The notes: generated by a model not told the origin, from the letters alone. Counted from the stretch's first letter, positions 11,293-23,585 are shown. The stretch is DNA of 64,000 nt from Cristatella mucedo (GCA_009760855.2 WPIO01000020.1:5589501-5653500); one strand, 5' to 3'. Translations and numbers: made by a program.

Positions 11293-12430
11293 CCAAAGTG
11301 GAGGTCTGGTTAGCCATGGGTTCCTTAAGTAGTGCGTTTTCGATCTTTAGTGGATGACACTAGAGGAGCCTAGACGGAAGCTCGACCTAAGGTCTTCAAT
11401 GAAAAATCTGATTCGTTTAGAACACACGCCGATTCTCTTCATGTAGGGCAACGAACTGCAACTCATTACTCCCACAAAAGTAACATTGCTAGTATTAAAG
11501 CAAGTTAACATCGTATGAGCAAATTAAGCTGATCCTCCAAAGATGAGCTCAGTTAAACCTCAACTAGAATGGGCAGCTTAGATAGTGAGGCTGCAGGCTC
11601 ACTTCATACCAGAAAGTTGCAGTGGACAAGTAGGACCGTATGCTGAGGCCTACCAGTGCATATAGAACGAGCCTAGTGCATAGTAAGGTTCAATCTGGAA
11701 ATAGTTTTTGAAAATATTTGAAGTTGAAAAAGAGTGAAGAGTATTGACTTATTCCAGTTCTGAAACACAAACTGTGAGAACAAAGTAGTAGACCTTCATC
11801 ATTGTAACAAGGTAAGTATTTGCCACTGGTTTCAGGAAGCTTTGATCAGAAATCAAATGGAAGCAGCTCTTTAACCTTTCAGACTTCTCACAGTCAAATT
11901 TGAAGGCAAGCCTACAGGTAGCACTGACATTTGCTACGCGCGAAGTAGTTTTTTCCATAGAGCTTCCTTGAAAACTATGTTTATTTTCTGTGGATTATGC
12001 TCAATATATAAACCTTAACGAAAAATCAAAGGATGAATCGATCAACCTACTTTTCAGTCAGTATAGCAGATTAGGTTTCAAAGAATAAAATCGTGGTCAA
12101 ATTAACTCGTAATACCCAAATAGTCTAGACAAAACTTAACTAATTCTAGGCGGGATAAAACTACTGCTGCGAATTGAGACTTTATTGGAATTACAAATAG
12201 CGTAATCAATGTGCCTTAACAAAGTTTTTATCATTTGCAAACTATCCTACTTTCCGTTAAATGCATGTCCCATGCTGCAAATTCTTTTTTCTACTAATTT
12301 GCATTATTGACACCCTTCCTTTTTTGCAAGTTCAGTAAGCGGATGTAATAGATTATTACAATATTTCGTACTAGTCGTTATATATTCCTTACTCGATCAT
12401 TAGTCCAACATGGACTTACTGTGCTCGAAA
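11293..12430. other. No gene recognised
   Basis: Unassigned. A 69-codon minus ORF (11,749-11,958) starts with a plausible ATG but has no homology I recognise and no partner exon. Confidence 0.4.
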
Positions 12431-12434
12431 TTTA

Positions 12435-13216
12435 TATGCCATTTTCCACAACTGCCTAAATTTTAAAAGCTTCATCCAGAAGACAGCTTCTACAGCTAGC
12501 CAGCACGTCCAATCGATATCTAAGATTAGGAGATGTCTTGTCACGGTTGCTTGCAAAAAAATCACTAGCTCCTTAGTTGTGTCTCGGCTTCATTATTGCA
12601 ATTTCTTTTTAGCTGGGCTACCGAAAAACCAACTAGACCACTGCAGATGGCTATAAATATGGCTGCAAGGCTAGTCTGCAAATCCCAGAGGTTTGAGCAC
12701 GTGTCTCCTTTGCTATAAGAGCTAGGTTGGCTTCCGGTTAATCAACGGATACAGTGCAAAGTTCTTAAGCGGACCTGCAAGGCCCGCCATGGCTTGGCTT
12801 ATCCATACCTAGCTGAACCGCTGCACCGGTTTCAGCTCTCTCGTGCCCTCAGGACTTGTATGGACAATAAATTTGCCGTTACATTCCTTCGCTTAAATAC
12901 CGTTGTCGACAGAAGTCCTAGACTGCGGAACTAGCTTCCACGTTTCTTATGCAACGACAACTACTCTCCTGACGCCGACTATGGCGCGTTCTTTCCAGCC
13001 GTCCTGGGTGACTTTCTCCCTGCTACTCACTACTTCAACTGTTCGCCTGACTCTGCTATGCTTCCCACTTTCCCTCTGTTGCGTGATATGAAGTCTATTG
13101 GTTACCGAATGCGTGATGAAAGACGGTTAGTCTTTGAGTGTCTTATGAAAACTCTCCTGCGCAACACCCACATATTCCTTGTATATTTGTGGAGTTACAG
13201 ACGGAGGTACATTACA
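12435..13216 (+). mobile_element. LINE-A 3' half
   Basis: 5'-truncated copy starting near the NCLNFKSFIQKTASTAS segment. It continues through the HWLPVNQRIQCKVL-like C-terminal region and ends at gtggagttacagacggaggt plus acattaca. It contains the uninterrupted sequence cccagaggtttgagcacgtg, which proves where LINE-A copy 1 was split. Frames are broken. Confidence 0.85.
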
Positions 13217-14094
13217 AGTGGCCATATCTGCGAAAGCAAGTTCCAAGAGACTACTATATTTTATTGGGCCGTCAAATAATATGAAAGGTGAATTACCTAC
13301 TATATTCAAAAAATTAGTCGCTCAGCAGAATGAGAATTCAGGCGTAGCTTTAGAGGTGCTGGTTTTGATCTCTCATTAATAATGCTACCCTGACGACCAC
13401 CACGTACGTATAACGGCGACCCTGCATCCTGACCATCAGGGACGGCAGAAGTCGGGAAAGTAATGAAAAGTAAGGTAAGGAAAGGAAAGTAAGCTTAAGA
13501 CGCATTGGATTCGGTATTATATCAGTTTATTGCCGCACTTGATATATTATGCCTAAGCTGGCACACTGCCAAGTATATGAAGGATCGTTCCCTGGGTGGG
13601 TTAGTAATGGACTTTTGAAGATGTATACCCACGTTTCTAGGAATATCATGGCTAGCAGCCCTTACCCGGAAGGGGAAGTGTCACAGATTGTGCCTGGTAA
13701 GTTGAACTTGCTGGTACTCCGGCAACCTCTTCGACCATGGCTACCAGCTAGGCTAGTAATTCAATTTCAGATTTGCCATTTAAAAAGTAACCTCACTTTA
13801 TATGCAGAGATTTAATTCATTCGAATATATAAAAACTTAATTCTGACTGTGTCTTTACTTCCACAGTACGTTATTGCTCTCGTGTGCAGGCACGCTTAGC
13901 GAATCGACTGGAAGCTCGTTCACTTCACTCAACTTCAGGTTCTTCTAATCCTAAGGACAGACTTAATAAGCTAAAATTCATACTCTGGGGTGTCCCTTAG
14001 CAACATGTGACTCCGATAATTTAGTTTTGCCTCGAATCTGGCAAAACGTATCTATTAGTTTTGATGTAATCCTATTTACTGTAATCCTCTCCAG
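13217..14094. other. No gene recognised
   Basis: Unassigned. ORFs at 13,179-13,379 and 13,549-13,815 lack splice context and recognisable motifs. Confidence 0.4.
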
Positions 14095-14190
14095 AATCTT
14101 TTAACGAGACAGATATTTCCATTAAGGACTTGTTGCATGCTATTGGGATCGACAACGAGAATCAAACTTTTTCCACTGCAGTAATTTCAT
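14095..14190 (+). other. Exon-like segment, unknown
   Basis: A pyrimidine-rich acceptor (taatcctctccag, ending 14,094) and a good donor (cat|gtaagc at 14,191) bracket 96 bases. One frame is fully open and protein-like (SFNETDISIKDLLHAIGI, then DNENQTFSTAVIS). I do not recognise it and found no neighbouring exon in phase. Chance is possible. Confidence 0.22.
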
Positions 14191-14236
14191 GTAAGCCAGC
14201 TCACTATTTTTAAAATTCATAAGACCTCATTTGATT

Positions 14237-14457
14237 TCAGTAAATTTGCGTTGAGATGGGGAAATCCCTAACGGCGATGGCCAAACTCTCCACATCTCGG
14301 TCATCCTTAAGAATGGTTACCAACTCTTCTGGAAAAACCTTCAGAATTTTCTCAGTTAGTGAATCAATGCATGCAATTGGTAGAGGTGTAATTTTAAGAG
14401 CAGAAACTGGTTTTCTTAAAAATGACGGTGAAAATATATCAGCCGAACTAGTTATGT
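14237..14457 (-). other. Exon-like segment, possible last exon, unknown
   Basis: A minus-strand frame open for 82 codons without ATG ends at TGA (14,237-14,239). A possible acceptor (cacggccag) ends at 14,458. The peptide is protein-like: LTEKILKVFPEELVTILKDD, then RDVESLAIAVRDFPISTQIY. It lies on the opposite strand to the exon-like piece at 14,095, so at most one of the two is likely to belong to a given gene. Function unknown. Confidence 0.22.
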
Positions 14458-14659
14458 CTGGCCGTGAGATTGCACAATCATAGAAAATAAATTATTCACA
14501 GTCTTTTTTCACGTTTCGACTGGTGAGACTGTATATCTTTAGTATTATTTGCGAAAAGGTGCCGTCTTTTAACTTGACTTGCTTATTGTCAGATCAAGGT
14601 TTATCAAACGACGTTCAATCCTGTACTTTACCGGGAATATATTTTTTGTAAGTTTTTAG

Positions 14660-15000
14660 TGTCAGTCCACTGTCAGCCTACCTTTCGTATTAAAGCACTG
14701 GAAAGAGTTGCAGCAGACCCGCTAAACTCTTACATCATATCTTCAAACCTAGCTAGCAGATTTCAGTCTGATTTTGGAGCTAATCCGTCCACCGAGGCGG
14801 CAATGCAGAATTTATTATAGTCTCACTGATTCTTTTGCTTGATTTTTGACAGTGTTTCATACTATTGATAAAAAAATCGTTCTCAAACGCCTCTCGTCTG
14901 GCATAGGCATCACTGGCACTGCACCGCTACTGTTCGAATCGATTCTCAGCGGGAGACTCCTGAGGTTTGGGTCATTAGAAGAACCATTGAAGTTATTTTT
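14660..15000 (+). mobile_element. LINE-B RT fingers/palm fragment, highly decayed
   Basis: Broken frames read ALERVAADPLNSYIISSNLAS, then RFQSDFGANPSTEAAMQNLL, then VFHTIDKKIVLKRLSSGIGI (motif A region, with DTIDH decayed to HTIDK). The part downstream of the palm is missing. Confidence 0.6.
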
Positions 15001-15299
15001 AATATTATTATTATGCATTTGCATAGCTTTCTCAGAGAAATTAGCCTATTCCTAGGCACTTCGCATAGCTAGGCTTTAGTTTTACTTTTGAAGTTCTAGT
15101 AGGTGCAAGCTCCTTGCTGGCATAGGGCTCATACCTTCATAATATGGCACAAACCTCTCCGGATAGCTTAACGAAAGAAAGTGAGAGGTGGCGCAAAGAT
15201 TAACCCTACGGTCGTGTGTACAGTGTCGTGGTGACGGCGGTCACAAAGATGAAGCATTACGCCGAGCCTGCCACCTGGTGACGAAGCAGTGCCCTTCTG

Positions 15300-15660
15300 G
15301 TCATAATAATAATAATAATGTACCCGATAAAGCGCCCTCAGAGAACTCAATCTCTTCCTAGGCGCTTTACAATTGCTGCAAAGGGAAACGTGATTGAATC
15401 ATGAGTAATATCATGCTCCATAAACAACATGAACAACGTGGTTATGGGTGACATGCACAGGGTCAGCATGCAAATGTGGTTAGTGGCAGCATTCACAGTG
15501 GCAGCACGCATAAGCACATAAAGAACGAATCACAGGGACCCACTAAATGCTGTTCTAAATAGGTGTGCTTTTAAAATCTTTTTAAATGTGGTCAGGTCAG
15601 GGGATGTTCTGACGCAGGTCGGTAGGGAGTTCCAGGGGGCTATAGTGCCCATAAAAGTCA
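15300..15660 (-). mobile_element. LINE-B 3' end with last codons
   Basis: Antisense (aat) tail, hairpin, 3' UTR (gacatgcacagggtcagcat) and the end of the RT ORF, seen as cacagggacccactaaatgc and tttttaaatgtggtcaggtc (DLTTFKK in sense). Confidence 0.85.
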
Positions 15661-16650
15661 AGTCGGCGATACTGTAGGCAAGCGGGTGAGTGACAGCTAC
15701 TGTTGCCTGGGCTTCACGCCGCCTTGCCCCCTGTGCACCACCTGTGTGCCACCAAGATTCGAGGCAGCAACCTTGGGTCTAGAGTGTGTGACGCTAGTTC
15801 AATATGTCAAAAGTGACAGCCCTCTATTATCGATGAAAATCCAATTTTGTTGACGACGCACATTCATCTTTACTGTGAATTTCAGCAATAATCGTTCAAG
15901 ATTTGTTGACCATTACTTCTGTGCTATGCTGTATGCTTTACCCAGTAAACGATCCTGAAACTTTAGTTTTTCAATTTTGAGCTGCAGGCTTGGCTAGGTA
16001 TTTCTACAGTAAATCTGCTTGTTAGCTAACTCATGATCATAAGCAGCATGCCAGTTGAAATAAATCTTGTCCTTTGGCTGCTATATGAATGGCTGCAGTT
16101 GAATCAATCTTCACTTCAATATCTATTTGCTCTAGAAATAGCAAGACATAATAATCCGGGCTACATCAAGCAGACTTAGACAAACCTTGAAGTAGGTGAT
16201 GCAATCACGCGAAACAAGCGATTGGCATATAGCCAGCTATCATTATTGTTAGGATGTGCCCCAGTAAGATAATAATTATTAACTGATTGACCTAGAAGGA
16301 AAACGTCCTAATACTGATATCAGTCTTTAGAGCTAAAAAGATTCCAATAGGCAAAGCAAAGATATGTATACGATCGAAATCGAGCAAATGAATAAGCGAG
16401 TACACAAAGAGTGCAAAGGGCTCTTGACTGATGCTCATTATCAAGGCACCTAGTTTCAGAGATTGTTTCTTGCACAGCGATCTGCTCGGGGATGCAATCG
16501 AACTTGGAGAAAGTCCTAGCTCTCCCTTTTACTACCTTAATTGGCTAAAGGAATCAGATAATGCCAGCGTGCACTGGGTTCAAGCGCCATGCAGGGCAGC
16601 AGTCTATGGAGGCTAAAGGAGCAGCTGTAGCAGCCAAAGCAGTTAAATTA
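15661..16650. other. No gene recognised
   Basis: Unassigned DNA upstream of the receptor-like pseudogene. It may include untranslated or decayed parts of that gene, but I could not align any to the intact copy. Confidence 0.4.
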
Positions 16651-16654
16651 GGGA

Positions 16655-16975
16655 CTGATCATTTTCTTTTTAGCTTTTTTAGTGGTCTGGACTCGCGATT
16701 CCCAGAGGAAGAACATGCAACGAAGCGTACCAGTATAGACTTGCTCTGGTCGCTTAAGTTGCAGTGTACCGATCCTGAAAGCAGGAGCCTGGATGTCACC
16801 ACAGGAGCTTGAGCAGCTGGGTCGGTGGTATCGTTTGACATTACCATCGTTTGAGAACGCTAAGGGTAAGAGATTGTTCCGGACAAGTGCTGTAAGGAGC
16901 AGCCAAGAGTTATTCACATGGAGGTAAAATTCACTGCTATCGCTCAAGTAGCTCATTGTCTCCAACGAGCTTAAT
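16655..16975 (-). pseudogene. Frameshifted fragment related to the receptor at 24.5-25.8 kb
   Basis: Minus-strand DNA that aligns to the N-terminal ectodomain coding sequence of the receptor (about residues 40-100). One frame reads YLSDSSEFYLHVNNSWLLLT, matching LDLSDCSNSNGQINLKVNDS and the following WQPLTA. Another frame then reads SNDTTDPAAQAPVVTSRLLL, matching TSDQAAAQTLPAPSRLLL. At DNA level the blocks gtaagaggctgcca/gtaaggagcagcca and gagtttgagcag/gagcttgagcag align in the same order. The frame change in between and the lack of any C-terminal half argue for a dead partial copy rather than an exon. It sits about 7.5 kb from the intact gene, in the same orientation. Confidence 0.6.
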
Positions 16976-18321
16976 AAGCTTATTGCGAAAAAGCAATTCG
17001 TTATCAGTGTTTTTTAACGGGGTAGCGTGCCAAACATTTTAAGAAATAATCAAAAATGTTAAGTTTTTTGGAGTTTGCATATTAAAGGATATACTAGTTA
17101 TAAACCCAATCACAAATTTCGCTGGTTTTCAGATGACTGGAACATGGTTAATAAAGTTTTTATGTAAGACCTATTTAAAACAGAAGTATCATCGAGCTCA
17201 ACAAAATAATTTCTTTGAAAAATAACGGAGCCGGAACTGCGGTTTTCTAGTGAACTCTGTGAATCTAAGCTACTCAGCACTAAACGGACCGTCAGAAAAT
17301 AACTTTGGAAAATGATAAAACGCAAAATTTTTCGAGAAATGATACGCGCGTTGAGATCAAACGTCTGACTGGTAGTATAAAAAGATCATAAAAGCGTAAA
17401 CCCCCTATGGGCCGGGGCTTAGCTACCTCAGCTTCCCCGCACCACCCATAGCAACCAGCTGCAAATGGCCTTCCAAGGCCCACTTCTTTTTTACTTGGCA
17501 AAGTTTCGAAGTGGAGGCAGCCGTCTCACATTCTGACCAATGGATCGTACTAAGCTTGCAGGTTCCCAGCTGCAAGCGTACCAATAGGTTTACTATCGAG
17601 TGCAAGCTGACGGTCTCTTCAACAAAGCTTCAAAGCAAGCTGGAGAGCTGCAACGGATTCTGCGGCTTGAAAGACCAATGCAAAGCAAAAGAAGTGAGAG
17701 CGCGAGCGGGCTGTTTGAGGATGTGACGGCCAGCATCAGCAGGAAGGTCACTTTATGAGCCTGAATGAGCTATGAGCCTGAGTCCCAAAACCATTGTGAT
17801 CTCGTGCAATAGGATTGGGCAGGAAGAGTTATTACCTAAGAGGAAACGAGGCCTTCGGTGACCCTCTCGGCTTCAGCCGGACAGCCTGGGCTCATTACCT
17901 GAGTCATCATAACTAACCAGAATGAGGACAATCTAAGCCAGCTTCATTAGCTGACACGGTATATTCAATTCGGTCGATGTGCATCGGTGGGGGTTCCTAT
18001 GCAGGTTAACCTTAAATGAGACCAACCTGCCGCCTCCGAGAGTGAGAGAGCCCTTGCTCAGGCCGAACCGGCTAGAGCTCGGCATGCTGTCGGCAAAGTC
18101 TATAAATATGGCTCATACAGGTTAAGTATCTCCCAGCATTTGTTGACCTCAAAGTCGTAGTTCGTGGATATCAGTTGCATGGCATTGTATTGCATTTCTA
18201 AGAAGACTGCACTCATGTGTACCTGTGCTTTGGTCTTTCTGGCCTGGTAATACCGCTGCCGGTTATCAACACGTCTATAACGTGAATGACCAACATCGAT
18301 GCTTAGATGGCCTTAGCTTTC
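16976..18321. other. Intergenic; one CpG-rich stretch
   Basis: Mostly unassigned. Around 17,820-18,110 the DNA is richer in GC and CpG, and tataaatatgg lies at 18,100-18,110, so a promoter is possible. No first exon could be recognised. Confidence 0.3.
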
Positions 18322-18362
18322 TCAAATTAGCGACTGCAGACTAACCGCTCAGCTACGGCCTA
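18322..18362 (-). repeat. tRNA-like 5' half (SINE head or tRNA relic)
   Basis: On the minus strand: ggccgtagctgagcggttag, then tctgcagtcgctaattt. This matches the 5' half of a tRNA including A box (TAGCTGAGCGG). No B box or acceptor partner follows, so it is not an intact tRNA gene. Confidence 0.35.
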
Positions 18363-18684
18363 ACCTAGCTTCGTTGAGAAAATTGAAGGCATCAAAGGAG
18401 AAACTGACTAAGTCAGCCAATCTGGGTGTCTATTTTGAAATACCATTTAGCTGGATATCTGCCCCTGCTCTGCAGTCAAATGCTTCTTTAACTTGTATTT
18501 GATACTCCATTAATGTAGATGTCATCAGACCAGAATATCGTATCAAAGTCAGTTTTATTATGGGATTTCTAACTTTCCGTCAGACTTGGGCAGCTCCCGC
18601 CTCTCGATTCTGCCTGAACAATTCAAGAATAGGTTTTCTTACGGTGCTAAGCTCGCCAACAACGCCCACCGGTCCTACATCTCC

Positions 18685-18813
18685 AGCGCCCCAAGAGAAC
18701 TTAATCTGTATTCAGGCGCTTCACATATGCCTCGGGGCTCGAGCCCAAGACCTCAGTCAGACCTTGGTCGGGGCGAGCACCTTAACCGCTAGACAAAACC
18801 AGCTCGGCAACTA
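18685..18813 (-). mobile_element. SINE-1 copy
   Basis: Antisense copy: tail hairpin (agagaacttaatctgtattc), B box as ggggctcgagccc, and A-box head as accttaaccgctaga, ending at ccagctcggcaa. The head is well preserved; the ATT tail is missing. Confidence 0.85.
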
Positions 18814-19134
18814 CTATAATCTCGATCCTCCAAACTCTGATTAAAATTAATTAATAGAAAAGATGGATAGGAAGAAGTGGCACCATACAGAATAACCATT
18901 ACTCCTAGTCATAATTTAACTGACTCATTAATTATCAAGTGTGTGAATGAATTAATAATAGAGAATTACATGAGAGTAGTTTCTCGAACCTGATTATCCA
19001 AATTCTAGCTCCCAAAAATGGAGGGCGGGATTTCAAATACTGGTGACTCTGCTGGTCTATGCTTTCATTGAATATAAGAAATACATCTATTGCTTATAAT
19101 GCTATGATGTTTTTGGTATTTATCCAATGTCTTA

Positions 19135-19600
19135 CGTTACTGTCCCACCAGGCTAAACATCGTACTACTCGCTTTTCGGAATCTAATTGTTTGCCGGTAC
19201 CTCGCACAAACCTCAAATCCGTTTGATACCAAGCCTTCAGTTCATATATAAGCCTGGAACTCACTCCCGAATTGCGTCACGACATCTCCTGACATGACCA
19301 CATTTAAAAATAAAACCATAAACCCACCTATTTAGCACAGCATTTAGTGGATTCCTGTGATTCAACCTTTATGTGCTAATGCGTACTGGAACCATGCATG
19401 CTGCCAATAACCATACTTTCATGCTGACCCTGTGCATTTCACCCTTAACCATGTTATTCTGGTTGTTTATTGAGCATGCTACCACTACCCACTCGATAGT
19501 GCTTCCTTTGCAGCACATCAAAAGCGCTTAGAAGGAGATTGAGTTCTCTGAGGGCTCTTTATCAAGTGCTTTATTATTATTATTATTATTATTATTATAA
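19135..19600 (+). mobile_element. LINE-B 3' end with C-terminal codons
   Basis: Begins in the TRFSESNCLPVPRTNLKS-like C-terminal region (about 19,160), passes through the 3' UTR and hairpin, and ends with (att)n at 19,574-19,600. Confidence 0.85.
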
Positions 19601-21780
19601 CGTATTAGGATATCTAGTTTTAAATAGTGAACGTCTCAGCATTTAAGTAAGAACATTACCATCACAATCACAGTGATAAAAGATGCCTAGCGTATCTAAA
19701 TTTAATACAAGAGTCCAAAGATGACTTTCAAAACTTAAGGGTTGGCCCCTTTAAAAATAAACATTAATATAATGATAGCTTCTCAAATACCAACAAAATG
19801 AGTAAGGCTTGCATATAGAAATTAAGATGTGTAAATATAAACCAGTTGGGGTTAGAATAGAACTAAAATTGCAGCTGAATGTGAGAGAAATGTAAATGCT
19901 TACTCTTACCCGAATTGCAGTAAACTCTTTGAAAAAAGTATAAACACTATTACTTGAGCATCAATAAGGAAAAGTCCTCGGTTGTGGAAGTATTTTATTA
20001 ATTAAGGAAAAATCCTTCGACATTACAATTTTAAAAAATAGAGTTTTTTATACAAAAAAAGCTTTCGTGTCTCTTGGTTCTGATTTAATATTTGTTGGTC
20101 TTCGTAGTGGATCAATGTCTATTACGACGCTGGTAATGTAATTACAAGATTTAAGCCATACAATTTAAGTCGGTCAAGTAAAGATTTATCTTGCTTAAGA
20201 CAGCTTTAGAAGTCCTAGTGAGATTGTTTGATATGCGAATTTAAGTGAAAGTGAATGTGGAAGTGAACTGAATTTCAAATAAATAATCTACGTTTTCTTT
20301 CATTCTCTGAAAACAGGTCACAACCACTTTAAGCTTCATTGCTCTATAAGTCTCTCGCTTTATAAATCGGGCTTCTGCCAACTTTTTCTATCTTATTGAT
20401 ACTTTATTCGTTAATCACGTTTTATTTATGAAAATCTTTAGATATGGAATCCTTTAAAACTACCACCCAATTTTTTTCCTAAAGCACTGCTATAAAGGTT
20501 GTTGCACTAACGTAAGCAGGTAGAATAGGATTTCTTAAAAGTGTTGCTTCAGATTCAGCCAATAAGTTAAGGTAAGCCAATAAGCTTCGATAGGTTACTT
20601 GTTTTATTTTTTACTGTCTTTTGCATCGATCCTGCCTCCGTCTAATTACTATCGTGAAGCGATGCTCTATAATGCGTCGAATCTTTCATAGCTATGGGCA
20701 ATCCAGTCAACAGAGGCTGTATAAAGTCTTCCAATTGAATGAGACTAGCTCTTTTTTTCAAACTTTTCTCCGGTACAGACTCTCCTAGAATTCCTGAGGG
20801 ATTTTTCAAGTTTTTAGAATAAATTCACTTTCTAGGGCGATCGTATTGAAATAGTTAACTGTTCCTTATCCCTTAAAATTATTTGCTTCAAGTTGAGAAG
20901 CATGCAATTTAATTACGATTCTTTGTAGATCCTTTATACTTCTCGATTATAAAACGTTGCGTTCTCATGGATGATAATGAAACAGGTCCAGATATATTTG
21001 CGTGATTAACTTTCAATGATAGTGAATCTTTCAACAGCTTTATTACTTTCTATCGATTAAGATAAGCAAAGAATTATGCTAATCTTTAACATTTCTTAGA
21101 TTATATTAACCGGCTATTATTTTTTTATATTTTAAATGTACGAACAGCTAACACATAACCCTATTTCACTAAGTCTTTTCAGAATTATTTGCTACTAAAC
21201 ACTATTGTAACTTTATGAATTTCAAGCTTTTTATTTAGATAAACCTACTGTCTTTTGCCCACCATCGCAGAGCAGTTTTTTCGCTCTAACTTATGCTTAA
21301 CCTCATCTCTTCCAATACTCAGCTATTCACGCTGTCTCCCGAGTCCTTATTCTTTCCACCTGGGTCTTCATTGGATGAGCTTTTTATAAGCATGGTATTA
21401 TCAATAATTTAATTAAACAAACTTAGCACTTGCCAGGCACTTTAAAGATGCTTAAAGTCTACTAATAAGGTCGGTGATAAAATGTAAAGGGTCAGCTTTT
21501 ATAGGCACACGAAGGACAATACGCCTGGGTCCAGCACTTGCTGTGAGAAATAAGAGCGTTTTAGCAAGTTTTTAAATATCGTGTAAGAATTGTATGGTTC
21601 GCTTAAGGTTTGGTTTATTTATTTTCCTTTCCCGTCTGCCTGTAGCATGTGGCTGTGCTAATACATTCAAGCCATATAATTTGGATAATAGCCCTTTGAT
21701 GTGCATTTATGGTTGATCCTTCGATGAGAATGACGTATTAAACAGACAAGGCGGCAAGTTTAGAGTGAGACCTCAATACA
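19601..21780. other. AT-rich DNA without recognisable genes
   Basis: About 2.2 kb, clearly more AT-rich than the flanks. No ORF above 60 codons on either strand and no repeat I could name. Confidence 0.5.
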
Positions 21781-21784
21781 TTTA

Positions 21785-22343
21785 AACTTACTACTTGTGA
21801 ACTGGTTCCGTCTTTCTTGAGCCTCTGTTGTGATAGTAAGCGCAGCACTGTGAATATTTTGGCATCCTTTGAGAGTGAGTTCCGGGCTTTAAGATAATAT
21901 GGACTAGAGGCGCCGTCACCATAAGGCTCTGGGCTGGGTTGAGGTCAGCTATGCGACTTGAGTCACTGGAGCAAACGGTTCGCTGTCTAACGTGATTAGG
22001 TAATAGCTCTGCCTGATAGATAGGTTGAAGCAAGAGAATAAGGGTTCCTAAAAGTAAGTCGGAATAAAAACTCAAACTCATTTAGCAACTTGATGGTAGC
22101 TTGTGCAGATCAATGAGAAATAGTGTAATGTGGCAACTACGACGCTCACGATAGACAAGCCTCACCGCAGCTTTTTGCACCTGCTGTGAGTGCCTTACTC
22201 CATAGGCTAGAAGACCTGCAGACAGGGAGTTACAGAGGCCTTGACGGGATTTCCGAAATGTAAAAGAAAACTTAAATGTACTATCCTAATCTAATCTCTC
22301 TGAATTTGTGCAACGTAACGCTTCTTAACTTCTGCAGACTTAA
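21785..22343 (-). mobile_element. LINE-B copy, C-terminal part, downstream of a nested insertion
   Basis: Minus-strand RT C-terminal region in broken frames. The ORF at 21,791-22,081 (LLLGTLILLLQPIYQAELLP) looks like a signal peptide but aligns to the LINE-B segment FRSLHSLALAYLSDLLPHQA. The matching upstream half lies at 22,596-22,906, so this copy was split by the insertion at 22,344-22,595. Confidence 0.7.
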
Positions 22344-22595
22344 TAAAAAAAAATTGTGATAGTCCCCTCGTACAAGTCAATCGTCTTCTAGGCACTTTAA
22401 ATTTGCTGTAAAGGAGCCATGATCGAATGGTTAGCGGTAGCATGCTTAACGAACAAGCGTAACGTAGCTAGATATGACAATGCATAGAGTCAGCATTCAA
22501 ACAAATATGGTTAGTGGCAACGTGCACTGTGCCAGCGTGCATAAGCACACAAAGGTCGAATCGCACGGACCTACTTTATGCTGTAATAAATATCC
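22344..22595 (-). mobile_element. LINE-B 3' end inserted in another LINE-B
   Basis: An A-rich tail (aataaaaaaaaa at left) and LINE-B 3' UTR with tttaaatttgctgtaaagga and atagagtcagcat. It is flanked by a 6-bp direct repeat acttaa (22,338-22,343 and 22,596-22,601). The hairpin is decayed. Confidence 0.65.
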
Positions 22596-22906
22596 ACTTA
22601 ACTTAGAAGTTGATGGTGTCGTTTAAAGGAAGGTCGCTTTGGAAACAGACGCCTAGATCTCGTGTTGATATAAGGGTAGATGTGTTGGTTGAGCCTATTT
22701 CGAGGGCTAAGCTTTCTCAGTTCTGCCACACACTGTCTTCGCTCAAAACTGGTATGTTTATTGTATCATTATGCAATTTGAAAAAGAAAAGGCTTGCTAT
22801 CCTCATAATGTAAATGTCGTCAATATATGTTGACGGTGAGTTAAGAGAGTTTGAAAAACTGAATGGCCGGAATGAATCAAATAGAATGTAAATTTGATAC
22901 ACTGGC
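22596..22906 (-). mobile_element. LINE-B copy, RT part, upstream of the nested insertion
   Basis: Minus strand. Frames read ILFDSFRPFSFSNSLNS, then YIDDIYIMRIASLFFFKLHN, then RDLGVCFQSDLPLNDTIN. They match CFDPSQPSSTSNSLNS, then CIDDIRKWMAAYFLKV and LGIMFQSDLSLDDHIS of the better copy at 42.4 kb. This is the segment following motif C. Confidence 0.7.
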
Positions 22907-22979
22907 TTAAAATAGAAAACCTGGAGTGTTTTGTGAAAACTAGCTTTACTAGGATCTGGAGCCTCCGCACGGAATATAC

Positions 22980-23272
22980 TGTAGAGTCACACAACTTAAA
23001 AACATACCTATTTAGGACAGCATTTAGTGGGTCCTTGTGATTCGTCCTCGATGTGCTTATGCGTGCTGACACTGTTCATGCTGCCACTAACCACATTTGC
23101 ATGCTGACCCAGTGCATGTAACCCCTAACCATGTTATTCATTTTGTTTGTTTTTCAAGCATGATTTTACTTACTATTCTATTGCGTATCACTTTGCAGCA
23201 AATGTAAAGCGCCTAGAAAGAGATTAAGTTCTCTGAGGGCGCTTTATCAAGTGCAATATTATTATTATTACA
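22980..23272 (+). mobile_element. LINE-B 3' end
   Basis: Starts in the last codons (ttaaaaacatacctatttag), then 3' UTR, intact 3' hairpin (aaagcgcctagaaagagatt, then aagttctctgagggcgcttt) and an (att) tail. A good reference copy for the hairpin. Confidence 0.9.
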
Positions 23273-23585
23273 ATGACATTTTACTAGGTGGCCAAATCAG
23301 TCACAATGAGTTTAGTATGACTATTTCCAGCTTCGTACTACACAGTGAATTGGGCAAAGTTTAGTATAGCAGAACCAAGTAATTCCATTGATTTTATATT
23401 TCAGGCATAAACGTATGTAACAAAATAGTTGCTAGCCTTAAAGCCTTGCGATGACAGGCCTGCAGTTGGTAGAAACTCTTCAGCTAGGCTTTTCAGCTAT
23501 GAAGGTTGTAATTACAGCTTTGCACTACTTGTCACTGACCTGTACTGGTTTCGCATAGAGCCACCTAGTAACATTAACTTTTTTT

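Noticed and set aside
11749-11958. 69-codon minus ORF with plausible N-terminus
   Set aside because: No partner exon, no motif; cannot be told from chance.
21791-22081. Minus ORF with a signal-peptide-like start
   Set aside because: Its hydrophobic stretch aligns to the LINE-B C-terminal region (SLALAYLSDLLP) in the other copies, and both flanks are LINE-B.
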